This document shows positions 1-9,172 of a stretch of 64,000 bases of DNA, piece by piece. The translations under genes were made by a program, and so were the position numbers. Under the pieces are notes generated by a model that was given only the letters and a program-made list of their open reading frames with translations, did no database searches and was not told the origin of the DNA. Location: assembly GCF_006516965.1 (NCBI RefSeq), contig NZ_VHLH01000004.1:170726-234725 (forward strand), in the 5' to 3' direction. How positions within the stretch are numbered: the first letter of the stretch is position 1; each line of letters starts with the position of its first letter. The stretch is from Pararhizobium mangrovi. Its GTDB lineage: Bacteria > Pseudomonadota > Alphaproteobacteria > Rhizobiales > Rhizobiaceae.

Positions 1-1567
1 TCTGCGAGGCGAGGCGGATGCGCTGGCTCTCGCCGCCCGACAACGTGCCGGAATTGCGCGACAATGTCAGGTATTCCAGCCCGACATCGTTGAGGAAGGT
101 CAGCCGCTCGCGGATCTCCTTGAGAATCCGAGGCGCGATCGCGTTCTGCTGCTCGGTGAGCTTTTCCGGCAGCGAATCGAACCAGTCGAGCGCCTTCGAG
201 ATCGAAAGCTGTGCCGCCTCGCCGATATGCCGCTCGTCGATCTTGACGGCGAGCGCTTCCGGCTTGAGGCGGAAGCCGCTGCAGGCCGGGCAGGGGGTAT
301 AGGCCATGTAGCGCTCGATCTCCTCGCGCGCCCATGCCGAATCCGTCTCGTGCCAGCGCCGTTCGAGATTCGGGACGATGCCCTCGAACGTCTTTGCCGT
401 CTTGTAGGAGCGCAGGCCGTCGTCGTACTTGAAGGGAATCTTCTCCTTCGTCCCGTGCAGGATCGCCTTCTTCGCCTTGTCCGGTAGCGCGCTCCAGCGA
501 TCGGAGAGCTTGAAGCCGAAATGGGCGCCGAGGCCTTCCAGCGTCTGCGTATAGTAGGGCGAGGAGGAGCGCGACCATGGCACGATCGCCCCTTCGCGCA
601 GCGTGCGGCCGGCTTCCGGCACGATCAGCGCCGGGTCGATCGACTGCTGCGAGCCGAGGCCGCCGCAGGTCGGGCAGGCGCCCGTCGGGTTGTTGAACGA
701 GAAGAGCCGGGGCTCGATCTCGGGGATCGTGAAGCCCGAGACCGGACACGCGAACTTTTCCGAGAAGACCATGCGCTCGTGCGTCTCGTTGAGCGACTTG
801 TTGGCGCTGCCGCCGCTTGCCGTCTCGGCCTCCGGCAGCGGCTTGTCGGCGAATTCGGCAAGCGCGATGCCGTCGGCGAGCCTCAGCGCCGTCTCCATCG
901 AGTCCGCCAGCCGCGAAGCGAGGTCCTCACGCACCACCACGCGGTCCACCACCACGTCGATGTCGTGCTTGTACTTCTTGTCGAGAGCGGGCACCTCGGC
1001 GATCTCGTAGAAGGTGCCGTCCACCTTTACGCGCTGGAAGCCCTTCTTCATCAGTTCGGCGAGTTCCTTGCGGTACTCGCCCTTGCGCCCGCGCACGAGC
1101 GGCGCCAGCAGGTAGAGCCGCGTGCCTTCCTCGAGCGCCATCACGCGGTCGACCATCTGGGTGACCGTCTGGCTTTCGATCGGCAGGCCCGTCGCCGGCG
1201 AATAGGGCACGCCCACGCGCGCGAAGAGCAGGCGCATGTAGTCGTAGATCTCGGTAACCGTGCCGACCGTCGAGCGCGGGTTCTTCGAGGTCGTCTTCTG
1301 CTCGATCGAGATTGCCGGTGACAGCCCGTCGATGCGGTCGACATCCGGCTTCTGCATCATTTCCAGGAACTGGCGCGCATAGGCCGAAAGACTCTCGACG
1401 TAGCGTCGCTGGCCCTCGGCGTAGATCGTGTCGAAGGCGAGCGAGGACTTGCCGGAACCAGAAAGCCCGGTCATCACGATCAGCGAATTGCGCGGCAGGT
1501 CGACGTCGACGCCCTGGAGGTTGTGTTCGCGCGCACCGCGGATGGAGATCGTCTTGAGTTCGCTCAT
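1..1567 (-). CDS. uvrA: Excinuclease ABC subunit A (N-terminal part, runs off the window)
   Basis: UvrA is the damage-recognition ATPase of UvrABC nucleotide excision repair in the cytoplasm. The visible 522 residues are the N-terminal half. They contain a Walker A motif ([12 protein letters not shown], about residue 33), the UvrA segment [19 protein letters not shown], the CPVSGF and CPTCGG zinc-type cysteines, and near the left edge the ABC signature [14 protein letters not shown]. The ATG at 1567 gives the family-typical N terminus [18 protein letters not shown]. The C-terminal ABC half lies beyond position 1. It is divergent from ssb, with an SOS box between them, so SOS induction is likely. 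The identification is secure; only the gene's length is unseen. Confidence 0.97.
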   Translation of the reverse strand, partial: MSELKTISIRGAREHNLQGVDVDLPRNSLIVMTGLSGSGKSSLAFDTIYAEGQRRYVESLSAYARQFLEMMQKPDVDRIDGLSPAISIEQKTTSKNPRSTVGTVTEIYDYMRLLFARVGVPYSPATGLPIESQTVTQMVDRVMALEEGTRLYLLAPLVRGRKGEYRKELAELMKKGFQRVKVDGTFYEIAEVPALDKKYKHDIDVVVDRVVVREDLASRLADSMETALRLADGIALAEFADKPLPEAETASGGSANKSLNETHERMVFSEKFACPVSGFTIPEIEPRLFSFNNPTGACPTCGGLGSQQSIDPALIVPEAGRTLREGAIVPWSRSSSPYYTQTLEGLGAHFGFKLSDRWSALPDKAKKAILHGTKEKIPFKYDDGLRSYKTAKTFEGIVPNLERRWHETDSAWAREEIERYMAYTPCPACSGFRLKPEALAVKIDERHIGEAAQLSISKALDWFDSLPEKLTEQQNAIAPRILKEIRERLTFLNDVGLEYLTLSRNSGTLSGGESQRIRLASQ

Positions 1568-1686
1568 GTCGATGCTGCCCGGGTCCCTTCGGACGTTGGT
1601 TTATGCGAAACGCTCGCGTGACCGCCCTGATCTAAGTCGCCCGAGCGAACTGTCGAGCACAAAGGCGGCGAGCCACAGTGAAACGC

Positions 1687-1716
1687 TTGACGCCATGGTA
1701 GCGCGAAGACTAGAAC
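1687..1716 (+). promoter_or_regulatory. Candidate ssb promoter
   Basis: TTGACG at 1687-1692 is followed after 18 bases by TAGAAC at 1711-1716. This is a plausible sigma-70-type -35/-10 pair for ssb, although the spacing is one base long and the -10 match is partial. The downstream half is overlapped by the SOS box, a geometry that would allow LexA repression. It was read by eye only. Confidence 0.35.
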
Positions 1717-1727
1717 AGAAAAAGAAC
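1713..1727. promoter_or_regulatory. LexA (SOS) box between uvrA and ssb
   Basis: On the + strand the sequence reads GAAC, seven bases, GAAC. On the minus strand this is the alphaproteobacterial LexA operator GTTC-N7-GTTC. It lies in the roughly 300-bp divergent gap between uvrA and ssb, both classical SOS genes. No other sequence in the gap matches as well. The assignment rests on an exact motif match plus context. Confidence 0.8.
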
Positions 1728-1865
1728 AAAACGACGTTCGCACCGGACGTTTTCTCTTGTGGACCCAGATGTCGGGCTGGCGCAAACCCGTTCGCCATGG
1801 GGTAGGGTGCTTTTCAACAGTTCATCTGCGGGCGCCCCCCGCGAACCTGATCGAAAGGAAGAAAG

Positions 1866-2351
1866 ATGGCGGGAAGCGTCAACAAGGTCATTCTGGTGGG
1901 CAATCTCGGCGCCGATCCGGAAATCCGTCGCACGCAGGACGGTCGCCCGATCGCCAATCTGCGGATCGCCACCTCGGAAAGCTGGCGCGACCGCAATTCG
2001 GGCGAGCGACGGGAGCGTACGGAATGGCATCGCGTCGTCATCTTCAGCGAAGGGCTCTGCAAAGTCGCGGAAAATTATCTGAAGAAGGGCGCGAAGGTCT
2101 ATATCGAGGGCCAGCTGCAGACGCGCAAATGGCAGGACCAGAGCGGCCAGGACAAATATTCGACCGAAATCGTGCTGCAGGGCTTCAACGCAACGCTGAC
2201 CATGCTCGACGGACGCGGCGAAGGTGGCGGCGGGGGCGGCGGCTCGAACTACTCGGGCGGCGACTACGGCAGCGGATCCGGCGGCGCTTCGTCGGGCGGC
2301 GGCCAATCCGGCGGCTTCTCGCAGGAAATGGACGACGACATCCCCTTTTGA
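1866..2351 (+). CDS. ssb: Single-stranded DNA-binding protein
   Basis: SSB coats single-stranded DNA during replication, recombination and repair, and recruits partner enzymes through its acidic tail. The 161-residue protein has an N-terminal OB fold (residues 1-112; [24 protein letters not shown] with the DNA-stacking Trp), then a Gly/Ser/Gln-rich linker from about residue 118. It ends in the canonical tip DDDIPF. AGGAAGAAAG just before the ATG is a good ribosome binding site. It is divergent from uvrA with a LexA box between. Length and architecture are normal for the family. Confidence 0.98.
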   Translation: MAGSVNKVILVGNLGADPEIRRTQDGRPIANLRIATSESWRDRNSGERRERTEWHRVVIFSEGLCKVAENYLKKGAKVYIEGQLQTRKWQDQSGQDKYSTEIVLQGFNATLTMLDGRGEGGGGGGGSNYSGGDYGSGSGGASSGGGQSGGFSQEMDDDIPF

Positions 2352-2492
2352 GCGCGGACGGCCTTTCGCGCATCGGTCGCATGTCAAATTCCAGTCACGG
2401 TTGGCGAACAGGGTTCGACGATATGTCGAACACCGGACGGCGGCTTCGATGCCGGCTGCGGCCGTTCGCCCGATAACACTCGAGAAGGAACG

Positions 2493-2939
2493 ATGATGTC
2501 CTTTCAGTACAAATCGGTCGCGCTCGCGACCGTGCCCGCACTCGCCACGATCGCCGGGTCGGCTTCAGCAGCGCTCGCACAGACCACCTCGAAGACCTCG
2601 GACGAGGCAGCGACCAACCAGAAAAGCGCTTCCGCTTTACAGACCACCGACATCAGCAACGCAAAACTTGATTCTTTCGCCAAAGCCTATCTCGGCGTCA
2701 GCAAGATCAAGCAGGAATATACGCCGAAGCTGAAGCAGGCGAAGGACGACGAGACGCGTCAGAAGGTCAAGCTCGAAGCGAGCAGGAAGATGGTGGAGAC
2801 CGTCAACGGCGTCGACGGGATGAACGTCAAGGAATACAGCGCGATTCTCGCCTCGGCCCAGTCGAACCCGAAGCTTGCCCGCAAGCTTACGGAAGCGATC
2901 AATCATTCGTCCGACAAGAATGGCGAAGCCGGTAAATAG
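2493..2939 (+). CDS. Secreted DUF4168 family protein
   Basis: This is a small exported protein of unknown function. The 148 residues begin with a signal peptide (hydrophobic region to about residue 28, cleavage near ASAALAQ). A Thr/Ser/Gln-rich stretch follows, then an alpha-helical charged domain (about residues 55-140; LDSFAKAYLGVSKIKQEYTP, SRKMVETVNGVDGMNVKEYS) that matches the DUF4168 pattern. GAGAAGGAACG before the start is a good ribosome binding site; either of two adjacent ATGs could be used. A strong terminator follows, so the gene is probably monocistronic. DUF4168 assignment is from recalled family features, not a search. Confidence 0.8.
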   Translation: MMSFQYKSVALATVPALATIAGSASAALAQTTSKTSDEAATNQKSASALQTTDISNAKLDSFAKAYLGVSKIKQEYTPKLKQAKDDETRQKVKLEASRKMVETVNGVDGMNVKEYSAILASAQSNPKLARKLTEAINHSSDKNGEAGK

Positions 2940-3017
2940 CCGTGGCTATCGGCGTGAAGATCTGGTCGTGGCCGGTCTTCGCGCCGCGCAACAAAGGTCT
3001 GAGGCGACAACTTTTGG

Positions 3018-3053
3018 CGGGCCACCTGCGTTTCGGCGCGGTGGCCCGTTTTT
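3018..3053 (+). terminator. Rho-independent terminator after the DUF4168 gene
   Basis: There is a 9-bp perfect stem (CGGGCCACC at 3018-3026 with GGTGGCCCG at 3040-3048), a 13-base loop and a run of five T at 3049-3053. The T-run is on the + strand, so it ends transcription from the DUF4168 gene and insulates it from the convergent marC. Confidence 0.88.
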
Positions 3054-3087
3054 CGTTGAGAGCGCTGCCGTATGAATCTCAAAGGCA

Positions 3088-3717
3088 CTAGATGCCGAAG
3101 GCGGCGCGGATGCCGTCGATGACGAACTGCACCGACAGCGCCGCGAGGATAACGCCGAGCAGGCGGGTCAGGATGATGCGCCCGGTCTCGCCGAGGAACC
3201 GGTCGATGCGCTCGGCGATGACGAGGGCGGCTAGCAGAATGGCGAGTGCCAGTACGACCATCGCAATGAGCTGAAGTGTCTGCACCGCACCGTCGCTGCG
3301 TCCGGCAAGCAGGATGACGGCGGAAATCGCTCCCGGCCCGGCTATGAGCGGGATGCCGAGCGGAAAGACGGCGGTATCGCGGATGCGATCCTGCGTAACC
3401 GCCCGTTCGGCACTCTTCTCGTGCCGTTCCTGTCGCTTTTCGAAGATCATCTCGAAGGCGATCCAGAACAGGAGAACGCCGCCGGCGATGCGAAAGGCCG
3501 GCATGGTGATGCCGAGCAGTTCCAGAAAACCCGATCCGGCGAGCGAGAAGAAGACGAGTACGCCGCCGCCGAGCAGACATGCCCGGATGGCGACCTGAAA
3601 GCGCTGCGCCCGGTTCATGCCGGCCGTCAGGCCGAGGAAGATCGGCGCCATTCCGACCGGATCGACCGTTACGAGAATGGTGATGAGCACGTTGACGAGA
3701 AAATCGATGCCGGACAT
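3088..3717 (-). CDS. MarC family integral membrane protein
   Basis: This is a 209-residue inner-membrane protein of the MarC family (formerly linked to multiple antibiotic resistance; function unsettled). About six membrane segments are visible, with the family-typical start FLVNVLITILVTVDPVGMAPIFLGLT, the central PLGIPLIAGPGAISAVILLA, and a C-terminal TRLLGVILAALSVQFVIDGI. The frame stays open upstream to 3948, but that part is Arg/Ser/His-rich, has no membrane character and is not MarC-like. The ATG at 3717 is therefore chosen, with AAGG nearby. It is convergent with the DUF4168 gene and divergent from gyrA. Confidence 0.9.
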   Translation of the reverse strand: MSGIDFLVNVLITILVTVDPVGMAPIFLGLTAGMNRAQRFQVAIRACLLGGGVLVFFSLAGSGFLELLGITMPAFRIAGGVLLFWIAFEMIFEKRQERHEKSAERAVTQDRIRDTAVFPLGIPLIAGPGAISAVILLAGRSDGAVQTLQLIAMVVLALAILLAALVIAERIDRFLGETGRIILTRLLGVILAALSVQFVIDGIRAAFGI

Positions 3718-4039
3718 CGTGGCCTTGCGATGAAGAATGGAAGGCAGAGCGTGCCGTGCCTGCCCGTCGGGATCAAGAACGGTCGGAGCGATCGGCCGCG
3801 AATGAGCCGCTTCGCCAGTGGATGAACGGCGCTTACCGGACCACCGTCTGCCATGCCACAGGAAAGACGACGACCGGTGGCCCGCGAACGGGCGGGGGCA
3901 CCGATTCGCACGACACGATACGGCACGACGGACCGAGGCTGTGAACAACCTTTGCGCTATGCCGCGAAAGTTGGCGCAACCGGGCGGTTTTCGCTAAACA
4001 GTGAAGATCAATGATTCAGACCAGCGATCGTGACCTGAC
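3718..4039. other. Intergenic region between marC and gyrA
   Basis: This 322-base gap between divergent genes should hold both promoters. The marC-strand frame remains open across most of it without resemblance to a known protein. I see no RNA gene, repeat or clear operator. Confidence 0.6.
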
Positions 4040-6862
4040 TTGACCGACCAGCCCACATCAGGCGGCCCCGACGGACCGCCCGGCTCCGAACCGATTTCGA
4101 TCATCGACGAGATGCAGCGTTCCTATCTCGATTACGCCATGAGCGTGATCGTGAGCCGAGCGTTGCCGGATGCGCGCGACGGGCTGAAGCCCGTTCACCG
4201 GCGCATCCTCTACGCGATGAACGAGAGCGGTTACGTCTGGAACCGGCGATACGTGAAGTCGTCGCGCATCGTCGGTGACGTCATGGGTAAGTATCACCCG
4301 CACGGCGACAGCGCGATCTACGATGCCATGGTGCGCATGGCGCAGAACTGGTCGATGCGCGTGCCGCTCGTCGACGGGCAGGGCAATTTCGGCTCGATCG
4401 ACGGCGATCCACCGGCGGCCATGCGCTATACCGAGGCGCGCCTTTCCAAGGTCGCGCACGAGCTTCTGGAGGACATCGACAAGGAAACGGTCGATTTTCA
4501 GGAGACCTACGATTCGTCGTCGAACGAGCCGAAGGTCCTGCCGGCGCGCTTTCCGAACCTTCTCGTCAACGGCGCGGGCGGCATCGCCGTCGGCATGGCG
4601 ACGAACATTCCGCCGCACAACCTCACCGAGGTGATCGACGCCTGTATCGCCATCATCGACAAGCCGGGCATGGAGCTTTCCGAGCTCCTAGAGTTCATTC
4701 CGGGACCGGACTTTCCGACGGGCGCGCTGATCCTCGGTCGAAGCGGCATCCGCAGTGCCTACGAGACGGGTCGCGGCTCCGTCATCATGCGCGGGCGCAC
4801 GCATATCGAGACGATCCGCGGCGACCGGGAGGCGATCATCGTCACCGAAGTTCCCTATCAGGTGAACAAGGCGACGATGATCGAGAAGATGGCCGAACTC
4901 GTGCGCGACAAGCGCATCGAGGGCATCTCCGATCTGCGCGACGAATCCGACCGGCAGGGCTACCGCGTCGTCATCGAGCTTCGCCGCGACGCCGTCGCCG
5001 ACGTCGTGCTGAACCAGCTCTATCGCTTTACGCCGCTGCAGACGTCGTTCGGCTGCAACATGGTGGCGCTCAACGGCGGCAAGCCCGAACAGCTGACCCT
5101 CGCCGATCTGCTGACGGCCTTCGTCGGCTTTCGCGAGGAAGTCGTCAGCCGGCGCACGAAGTATCTGCTGCGCAAGGCCCGGGAGCGCGCGCATACGCTG
5201 GTCGGTCTGGCGATCGCCGTCGCCAATATCGACGAGGTGATCCGCCTTATCCGTCACGCGCCCGATCCGTCGACGGCACGTTCGCAGCTCATGGAGCGTC
5301 GCTGGCCGGCCGCGGACGTCGCGCCGCTGATCCGGCTGATCGACGATCCGCGCCACCGGATCAACGAGGACGGGACCTACTATCTCTCCGAGGAGCAGGC
5401 GCGCGCCATCCTCGATCTACGCCTCCAGCGCCTGACGGCGCTCGGGCGCGACGAGATCGCCGACGAGTTGAACACGATCGGCGAGCAGATCCGCGACTAT
5501 CTCGACATCCTCGGTTCCCGCGAGCGCATCCAGGACATCGTCAAGCAGGAACTGCGCGACGTGAAGGAGGAGTTCGGCACGCCGCGGCGCACCGAGCTCG
5601 CCGAGGGCGGTCCGGACATGGACGACGAGGACCTGATCGCCCGCGAGGACATGGTCGTCACCGTCTCCCATCACGGCTACATCAAGCGCGTGCCGCTTGC
5701 GACCTATCGGGCGCAGCGGCGCGGTGGCAAGGGCCGCTCGGGCATGGCGACGCGCGACGAGGATTTCGTCACGCGCCTTTTCGTGGCGAACACGCACACG
5801 CCGGTGCTGTTCTTTTCTTCGCGCGGCATCGTCTACAAGGAAAAGGTGTGGCGGCTGCCGATCGGAAGCCCCCAGTCGCGCGGCAAGGCACTGGTCAACA
5901 TGCTGCCGATCCAGTCGGGCGAGCGCATCACGTCGATCATGCCGCTGCCCGAGGACGAGGAGGGCTGGGCAAACCTCGACGTCATGTTCGCGACGACGCG
6001 CGGCACGGTTCGCCGCAACAAGCTTTCGGATTTCACGCAGGTCAATCGCAACGGCAAGATCGCCATGAAGCTCGAGGACGAGACGGACTCGATCCTCGAC
6101 GTCGAAACGTGTTCGGAGACCGACGACGTCGTGCTGACGACCGCGCTCGGCCAGTCGATCCGCTTTCCCGTCGACGACGTCCGCGTCTTCGCGGGGCGCA
6201 ATTCCGTCGGCGTGCGCGGCATAAACCTGGCCGATGGCGACGCCCTGATTTCGATGGCGATCCTCGGACACGTCGACGCGACGCCGCAGGAACGCACGAG
6301 CTACCTGAAGCGAGCGACGGCCGAACGCCGCCGCGCGGGCGTCGAAGCGGACGAAGTGACGCTTTCCGGCGCGGATGCCGCCGAGGAGGTCGAGCTTTCG
6401 GAAGAACGCTACGAAGCGTTGAGGCAGAACGAGGAATTCTTCCTGACGGTCAGCGAGAAGGGCTACGGCAAGCGCTCGTCGTCGTACGATTTCCGCGTGT
6501 CGGGCCGGGGCGGCAAGGGTATCAAGGCGACGGACGTCACGAAGATCGACGATATCGGCAAGATGGTCGCCGCCTTCCCGATCAGTGAGGGCGACCAGCT
6601 CATGCTCGTATCGAACCGCGGCAAACTGATCCGCGTTCCGGTCGAGGGCATTCGCATCGCGAGCCGCGCCACGAAGGGCGTTACGATCTTCTCGACCGCT
6701 GCGGAAGAGCGCGTCGTCTCCGTCGAGCGCATCAACGAACCGGACGTAGAAGCCGAGGCCGCTGCAGCGGATGACGAGGAGACGGAAGGCGTTGCGGACG
6801 AAGCATCGCACAGCAGGACGGACGAGGTACCCGGATCTGGGGACGACTCGACTACTGACTAG
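4040..6862 (+). CDS. gyrA: DNA gyrase subunit A
   Basis: GyrA is the DNA-cleaving subunit of gyrase (A2B2), which introduces negative supercoils. The 940 residues carry the winged-helix/tower breakage-reunion domain with catalytic Tyr130 in [11 protein letters not shown]. The quinolone-determining segment [10 protein letters not shown] has Ser91 and Asp95. The C-terminal beta-pinwheel has the GyrA box QRRGGKG at about 559-565, and an acidic tail follows. The start is TTG at 4040: an in-frame stop lies at 4031-4033, and the conserved [21 protein letters not shown] begins before any in-frame ATG gives a complete N terminus. Identification is certain; the TTG start is strongly implied. Confidence 0.98.
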   Translation: MTDQPTSGGPDGPPGSEPISIIDEMQRSYLDYAMSVIVSRALPDARDGLKPVHRRILYAMNESGYVWNRRYVKSSRIVGDVMGKYHPHGDSAIYDAMVRMAQNWSMRVPLVDGQGNFGSIDGDPPAAMRYTEARLSKVAHELLEDIDKETVDFQETYDSSSNEPKVLPARFPNLLVNGAGGIAVGMATNIPPHNLTEVIDACIAIIDKPGMELSELLEFIPGPDFPTGALILGRSGIRSAYETGRGSVIMRGRTHIETIRGDREAIIVTEVPYQVNKATMIEKMAELVRDKRIEGISDLRDESDRQGYRVVIELRRDAVADVVLNQLYRFTPLQTSFGCNMVALNGGKPEQLTLADLLTAFVGFREEVVSRRTKYLLRKARERAHTLVGLAIAVANIDEVIRLIRHAPDPSTARSQLMERRWPAADVAPLIRLIDDPRHRINEDGTYYLSEEQARAILDLRLQRLTALGRDEIADELNTIGEQIRDYLDILGSRERIQDIVKQELRDVKEEFGTPRRTELAEGGPDMDDEDLIAREDMVVTVSHHGYIKRVPLATYRAQRRGGKGRSGMATRDEDFVTRLFVANTHTPVLFFSSRGIVYKEKVWRLPIGSPQSRGKALVNMLPIQSGERITSIMPLPEDEEGWANLDVMFATTRGTVRRNKLSDFTQVNRNGKIAMKLEDETDSILDVETCSETDDVVLTTALGQSIRFPVDDVRVFAGRNSVGVRGINLADGDALISMAILGHVDATPQERTSYLKRATAERRRAGVEADEVTLSGADAAEEVELSEERYEALRQNEEFFLTVSEKGYGKRSSSYDFRVSGRGGKGIKATDVTKIDDIGKMVAAFPISEGDQLMLVSNRGKLIRVPVEGIRIASRATKGVTIFSTAAEERVVSVERINEPDVEAEAAAADDEETEGVADEASHSRTDEVPGSGDDSTTD

Positions 6863-6938
6863 CGGTGCCCGGAACGAGAACAACCGCTGGACCAAGCGTA
6901 TGGCTTAGCCCGGCGGCGGAATTCTCATCCGACGAAGC

Positions 6939-7091
6939 TCAATCGCGGGTGTTTTGGAAAAACGTGCCGTTTCCACCGAGTGCACGCCGTGCCTCGGCAT
7001 GGACGAGCCGAAGCTGATATACCACGCCGGCGAGACTGAGCGTCAGTACGCTGGCAAGCAGGACGGCAATGAGTGCGAGGGTCGATGTCAT
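6939..7091 (-). CDS. Small single-pass membrane protein, 50 residues
   Basis: This is a short, unrecognised gene. The reading frame starts MTSTLALIAVLLASVLTLSL and gives one clear transmembrane helix (about residues 4-24), a basic stretch (RLVHAEARRAL) and a polar end (NTRD). GGAGA five to nine bases before the ATG is a strong ribosome binding site. It lies antisense to its neighbours gyrA and coaD and just downstream of a similar mini-gene on the same strand (7152-7295), so the two may be co-transcribed. I know no family match; it could be a small regulator or subunit of a membrane complex. It is supported only by its ribosome binding site and hydrophobic pattern. Confidence 0.55.
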   Translation of the reverse strand: MTSTLALIAVLLASVLTLSLAGVVYQLRLVHAEARRALGGNGTFFQNTRD

Positions 7092-7151
7092 CGATTCTCC
7101 GTTGGCGAATATCCGAACGGCCCTGTCTTCGTAATCTGCGAAGTGCGTGCG

Positions 7152-7295
7152 TCAGTGACGCGGCGCGTGACGATGCCGTTTCTGGTCGTCGATCCTGACG
7201 GGCACGCGTGCGCCGCCCATTTCGTTTCGCATGGCTGCGAGGCTCGCCGTGAGCATGGCGAAGAACATGACGGTGGCCAGTAGCGCGATGAGCAT
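7152..7295 (-). CDS. Small single-pass membrane protein, 47 residues
   Basis: This is a second mini-gene of unknown function. It begins MLIALLATVMFFAMLTASLA, giving one membrane helix at the very N terminus, then a short loop and a basic, His/Arg-rich tail ending in RHRHAPRH. GGGAGATC upstream of the ATG is a strong ribosome binding site. It is 60 bases upstream of the other small membrane gene on the same strand and has the same topology: N-terminal helix, positively charged cytoplasmic tail. It resembles no family I can name. No paralogy to its neighbour is obvious beyond architecture. Confidence 0.55.
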   Translation of the reverse strand: MLIALLATVMFFAMLTASLAAMRNEMGGARVPVRIDDQKRHRHAPRH

Positions 7296-7421
7296 GATGA
7301 TCTCCCGTTTGCAATCCAACGCGGCGGATTCCGAAAAGTTTCAGACGATCGACACACGGGGTCTCTCTTGCTTGCGCCGGGGCCGTGCGCGTGACAGAAC
7401 GGCCACACGAAAAGGAAGGTC

Positions 7422-7925
7422 ATGACCACCGCGTTCTATCCCGGTTCCTTCGATCCGCTGACAAACGGCCATCTCGACGTGCTCGCTCAGGCGTTGCGCG
7501 TGGCCGATCGCGTGGTCGTCGGCGTCGGCATCCAGGCGAGCCGCAAACCGTTGTTCTCGTTCGATGAGCGGGCCGATCTGATCCACCGTTCGCTGGCCGA
7601 TGCCCGGCCGGAGCGTAGTGGCGACATCGAGGTCGTCTCCTTCGACGATCTGGCGGTGGCGGCAGCAAGGCGTGTCGGTGCCACGCTTCTGGTGCGCGGT
7701 TTGCGCGACGGCACCGATCTCGACTACGAAATGCAGATGGCCGGCATGAACCGTCAACTTTCGCCCGAGATCCAGACGGTCTTCCTGCCGGCCGGTGCCT
7801 CCTTCCGGCCGATTACCGCCACATTGGTTCGCCAGATCGCGGCGATGGGCGGGGACGTAGGGGCCTTCGTACCGAAACCGGTTCTCGACGCTCTCGTCGC
7901 GAAGAACCGGCAAGCGGCGTCCTGA
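7422..7925 (+). CDS. coaD: Phosphopantetheine adenylyltransferase
   Basis: CoaD transfers AMP from ATP to 4'-phosphopantetheine, the penultimate step of coenzyme A synthesis, in the cytoplasm. The 167-residue length is normal. The nucleotidyltransferase motif is [16 protein letters not shown], with the TxGH signature at residues 14-17. The substrate-binding [19 protein letters not shown] and the ATP-binding C-terminal segment [10 protein letters not shown] are also clear. AAGGAAGGTC precedes the ATG. It sits upstream of the two cyclophilin genes, an arrangement common in Rhizobiales. Confidence 0.96.
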   Translation: MTTAFYPGSFDPLTNGHLDVLAQALRVADRVVVGVGIQASRKPLFSFDERADLIHRSLADARPERSGDIEVVSFDDLAVAAARRVGATLLVRGLRDGTDLDYEMQMAGMNRQLSPEIQTVFLPAGASFRPITATLVRQIAAMGGDVGAFVPKPVLDALVAKNRQAAS

Positions 7926-7969
7926 CGTCCCGGGTAATCCCCTCCAGCCGAACGATACGAGGAGACACG

Positions 7970-8569
7970 ATGAAACGCACGATCCTGACTGCCGCCGCCG
8001 CGCTGATGCTCGTCACTGCGCCCGGCATGGCGGCAAATGCGAAGGCGGCCGGCGACCGCATGACCATCCACCTCAAGCAGGGCAACGTGGTCGTCCAGCT
8101 GATGCCGAAGCTCGCGCCGAAGGCGGTCGAGCGTCTGGAGACGCTTGCCGAAAAGGGTGCCTACGACAACGTCGCTTTCCACCGCGTCATCGACGGCTTC
8201 ATGGCGCAGACAGGTGACGTGAAGTACGGCGACATGAAGGACGGCTACGACCCGCAGCGTGTCGGCACCGGCGGTTCGAGCATGTCCGACCTGCCGGCCG
8301 AGTTCACCGACACGCCCTTCGTGCGCGGAACGGTCGGCATGGCACGTGCGCAGGATCCGGATTCGGCGAACTCGCAGTTCTTCATCATGTTCGCGCCCGC
8401 GCCATCGCTCGATGGAAAATACACGGTCGTCGGCAAGGTCGTCGACGGCATGGACGTGGTCGATCACATCAAGCGCGGCGCTATGTCCGACAACGGCAAG
8501 GTCGACGATCCCGACCGCATGCTGAGTGTGACGATCGACGACGGCTCGAGCGATTCGAGCGGAAAATAA
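7970..8569 (+). CDS. ppiA: Exported cyclophilin-type peptidyl-prolyl isomerase
   Basis: This cis-trans prolyl isomerase probably assists protein folding in the periplasm. The 199 residues start with a signal peptide (MKRTILTAAAALMLVTAPGMAANA). The cyclophilin fold follows, with VAFHRVIDGFMAQTGD (catalytic Arg in FHRV) and the active-site block SANSQFFIMFAPAPSLDGKYTVVGKV. The C-terminal tail is Asp/Ser-rich. GAGGAGAC precedes the ATG. It is followed 21 bases later by a cytoplasmic paralogue. The symbol follows the usual exported/cytoplasmic naming. Confidence 0.93.
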   Translation: MKRTILTAAAALMLVTAPGMAANAKAAGDRMTIHLKQGNVVVQLMPKLAPKAVERLETLAEKGAYDNVAFHRVIDGFMAQTGDVKYGDMKDGYDPQRVGTGGSSMSDLPAEFTDTPFVRGTVGMARAQDPDSANSQFFIMFAPAPSLDGKYTVVGKVVDGMDVVDHIKRGAMSDNGKVDDPDRMLSVTIDDGSSDSSGK

Positions 8570-8590
8570 GCAAGGGAAGGGTTTATCGCG

Positions 8591-9067
8591 ATGACCGAGA
8601 TCAACGATCCGGAAAATACCGTCACCATGGAAACGACGAAGGGCAGGGTGGTCATCAAGCTGATGCCCGAAACCGCACCGAAACACGTCGACCGGATCAA
8701 GGAACTCACGCGCACGGGCTTTTATGACGGCGTGGTGTTTCACCGCGTCATCGACGGCTTCATGGCGCAGACGGGCGATCCGACCGGAACGGGCATGGGC
8801 GGTTCGGACAAGCCGAACCTCGCGCCGGAATTTTCCGAAACGCAGCACGTTCGCGGCACCTGTTCCATGGCGCGCAGCCAGCAGCCGGATTCGGCGAACT
8901 CGCAGTTCTTCATCTGCTTCGAGGACGCGCCCTGGCTGAACAGCCAGTATACCGTCTGGGGCCAGGTCATCGAGGGAATGGACAATGTCGACAAGCTGAA
9001 GCGAGGCGAGCCGGTGCAGGGCCCCGACTCCATTCTCACGATGCGCGTCGCGGCCGACCTCGACTGA
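8591..9067 (+). CDS. ppiB: Cytoplasmic cyclophilin-type peptidyl-prolyl isomerase
   Basis: This is the cytoplasmic paralogue of the preceding gene: 158 residues, no signal peptide. It has the complete cyclophilin core, VVFHRVIDGFMAQTGDPTG, GTCSMARSQQPDSANSQFFI and EDAPWLNSQYTVWGQVIEG (the Trp typical of the ligand pocket). AAGGGAAGGG lies upstream of the ATG. The short spacing from ppiA suggests co-transcription. A hairpin lies downstream. Confidence 0.95.
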   Translation: MTEINDPENTVTMETTKGRVVIKLMPETAPKHVDRIKELTRTGFYDGVVFHRVIDGFMAQTGDPTGTGMGGSDKPNLAPEFSETQHVRGTCSMARSQQPDSANSQFFICFEDAPWLNSQYTVWGQVIEGMDNVDKLKRGEPVQGPDSILTMRVAADLD

Positions 9068-9078
9068 ACCCGACCATG

Positions 9079-9105
9079 CCGGTGCGCCGTTACGCGGCGT
9101 GCCGG
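9079..9105 (+). terminator. Hairpin after ppiB, possible weak terminator
   Basis: An 11-bp stem (9079-9089 with 9095-9105, two G-U pairs) closes on a 5-base loop. It is placed directly after ppiB and before queA. There is no T-run, so factor-independent termination is doubtful; it may stabilise the 3' end instead. Confidence 0.35.
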
Positions 9106-9172
9106 TCACCTTCGGCGAATGCCTGGCGCCTGGTGCCAAGCGCTACGCCACCTTCTTCGACTGACCCTCGCC

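Noticed and set aside
3718..3948. Possible 77-residue N-terminal extension of the MarC protein
   Set aside because: Basic, non-hydrophobic sequence unlike MarC; the ATG at 3717 begins exactly where family similarity and membrane character begin.
5417..6895. A 492-codon minus-strand frame opposite gyrA
   Set aside because: Its composition is that of a gyrA antisense shadow, and it runs through the conserved GyrA C-terminal domain.
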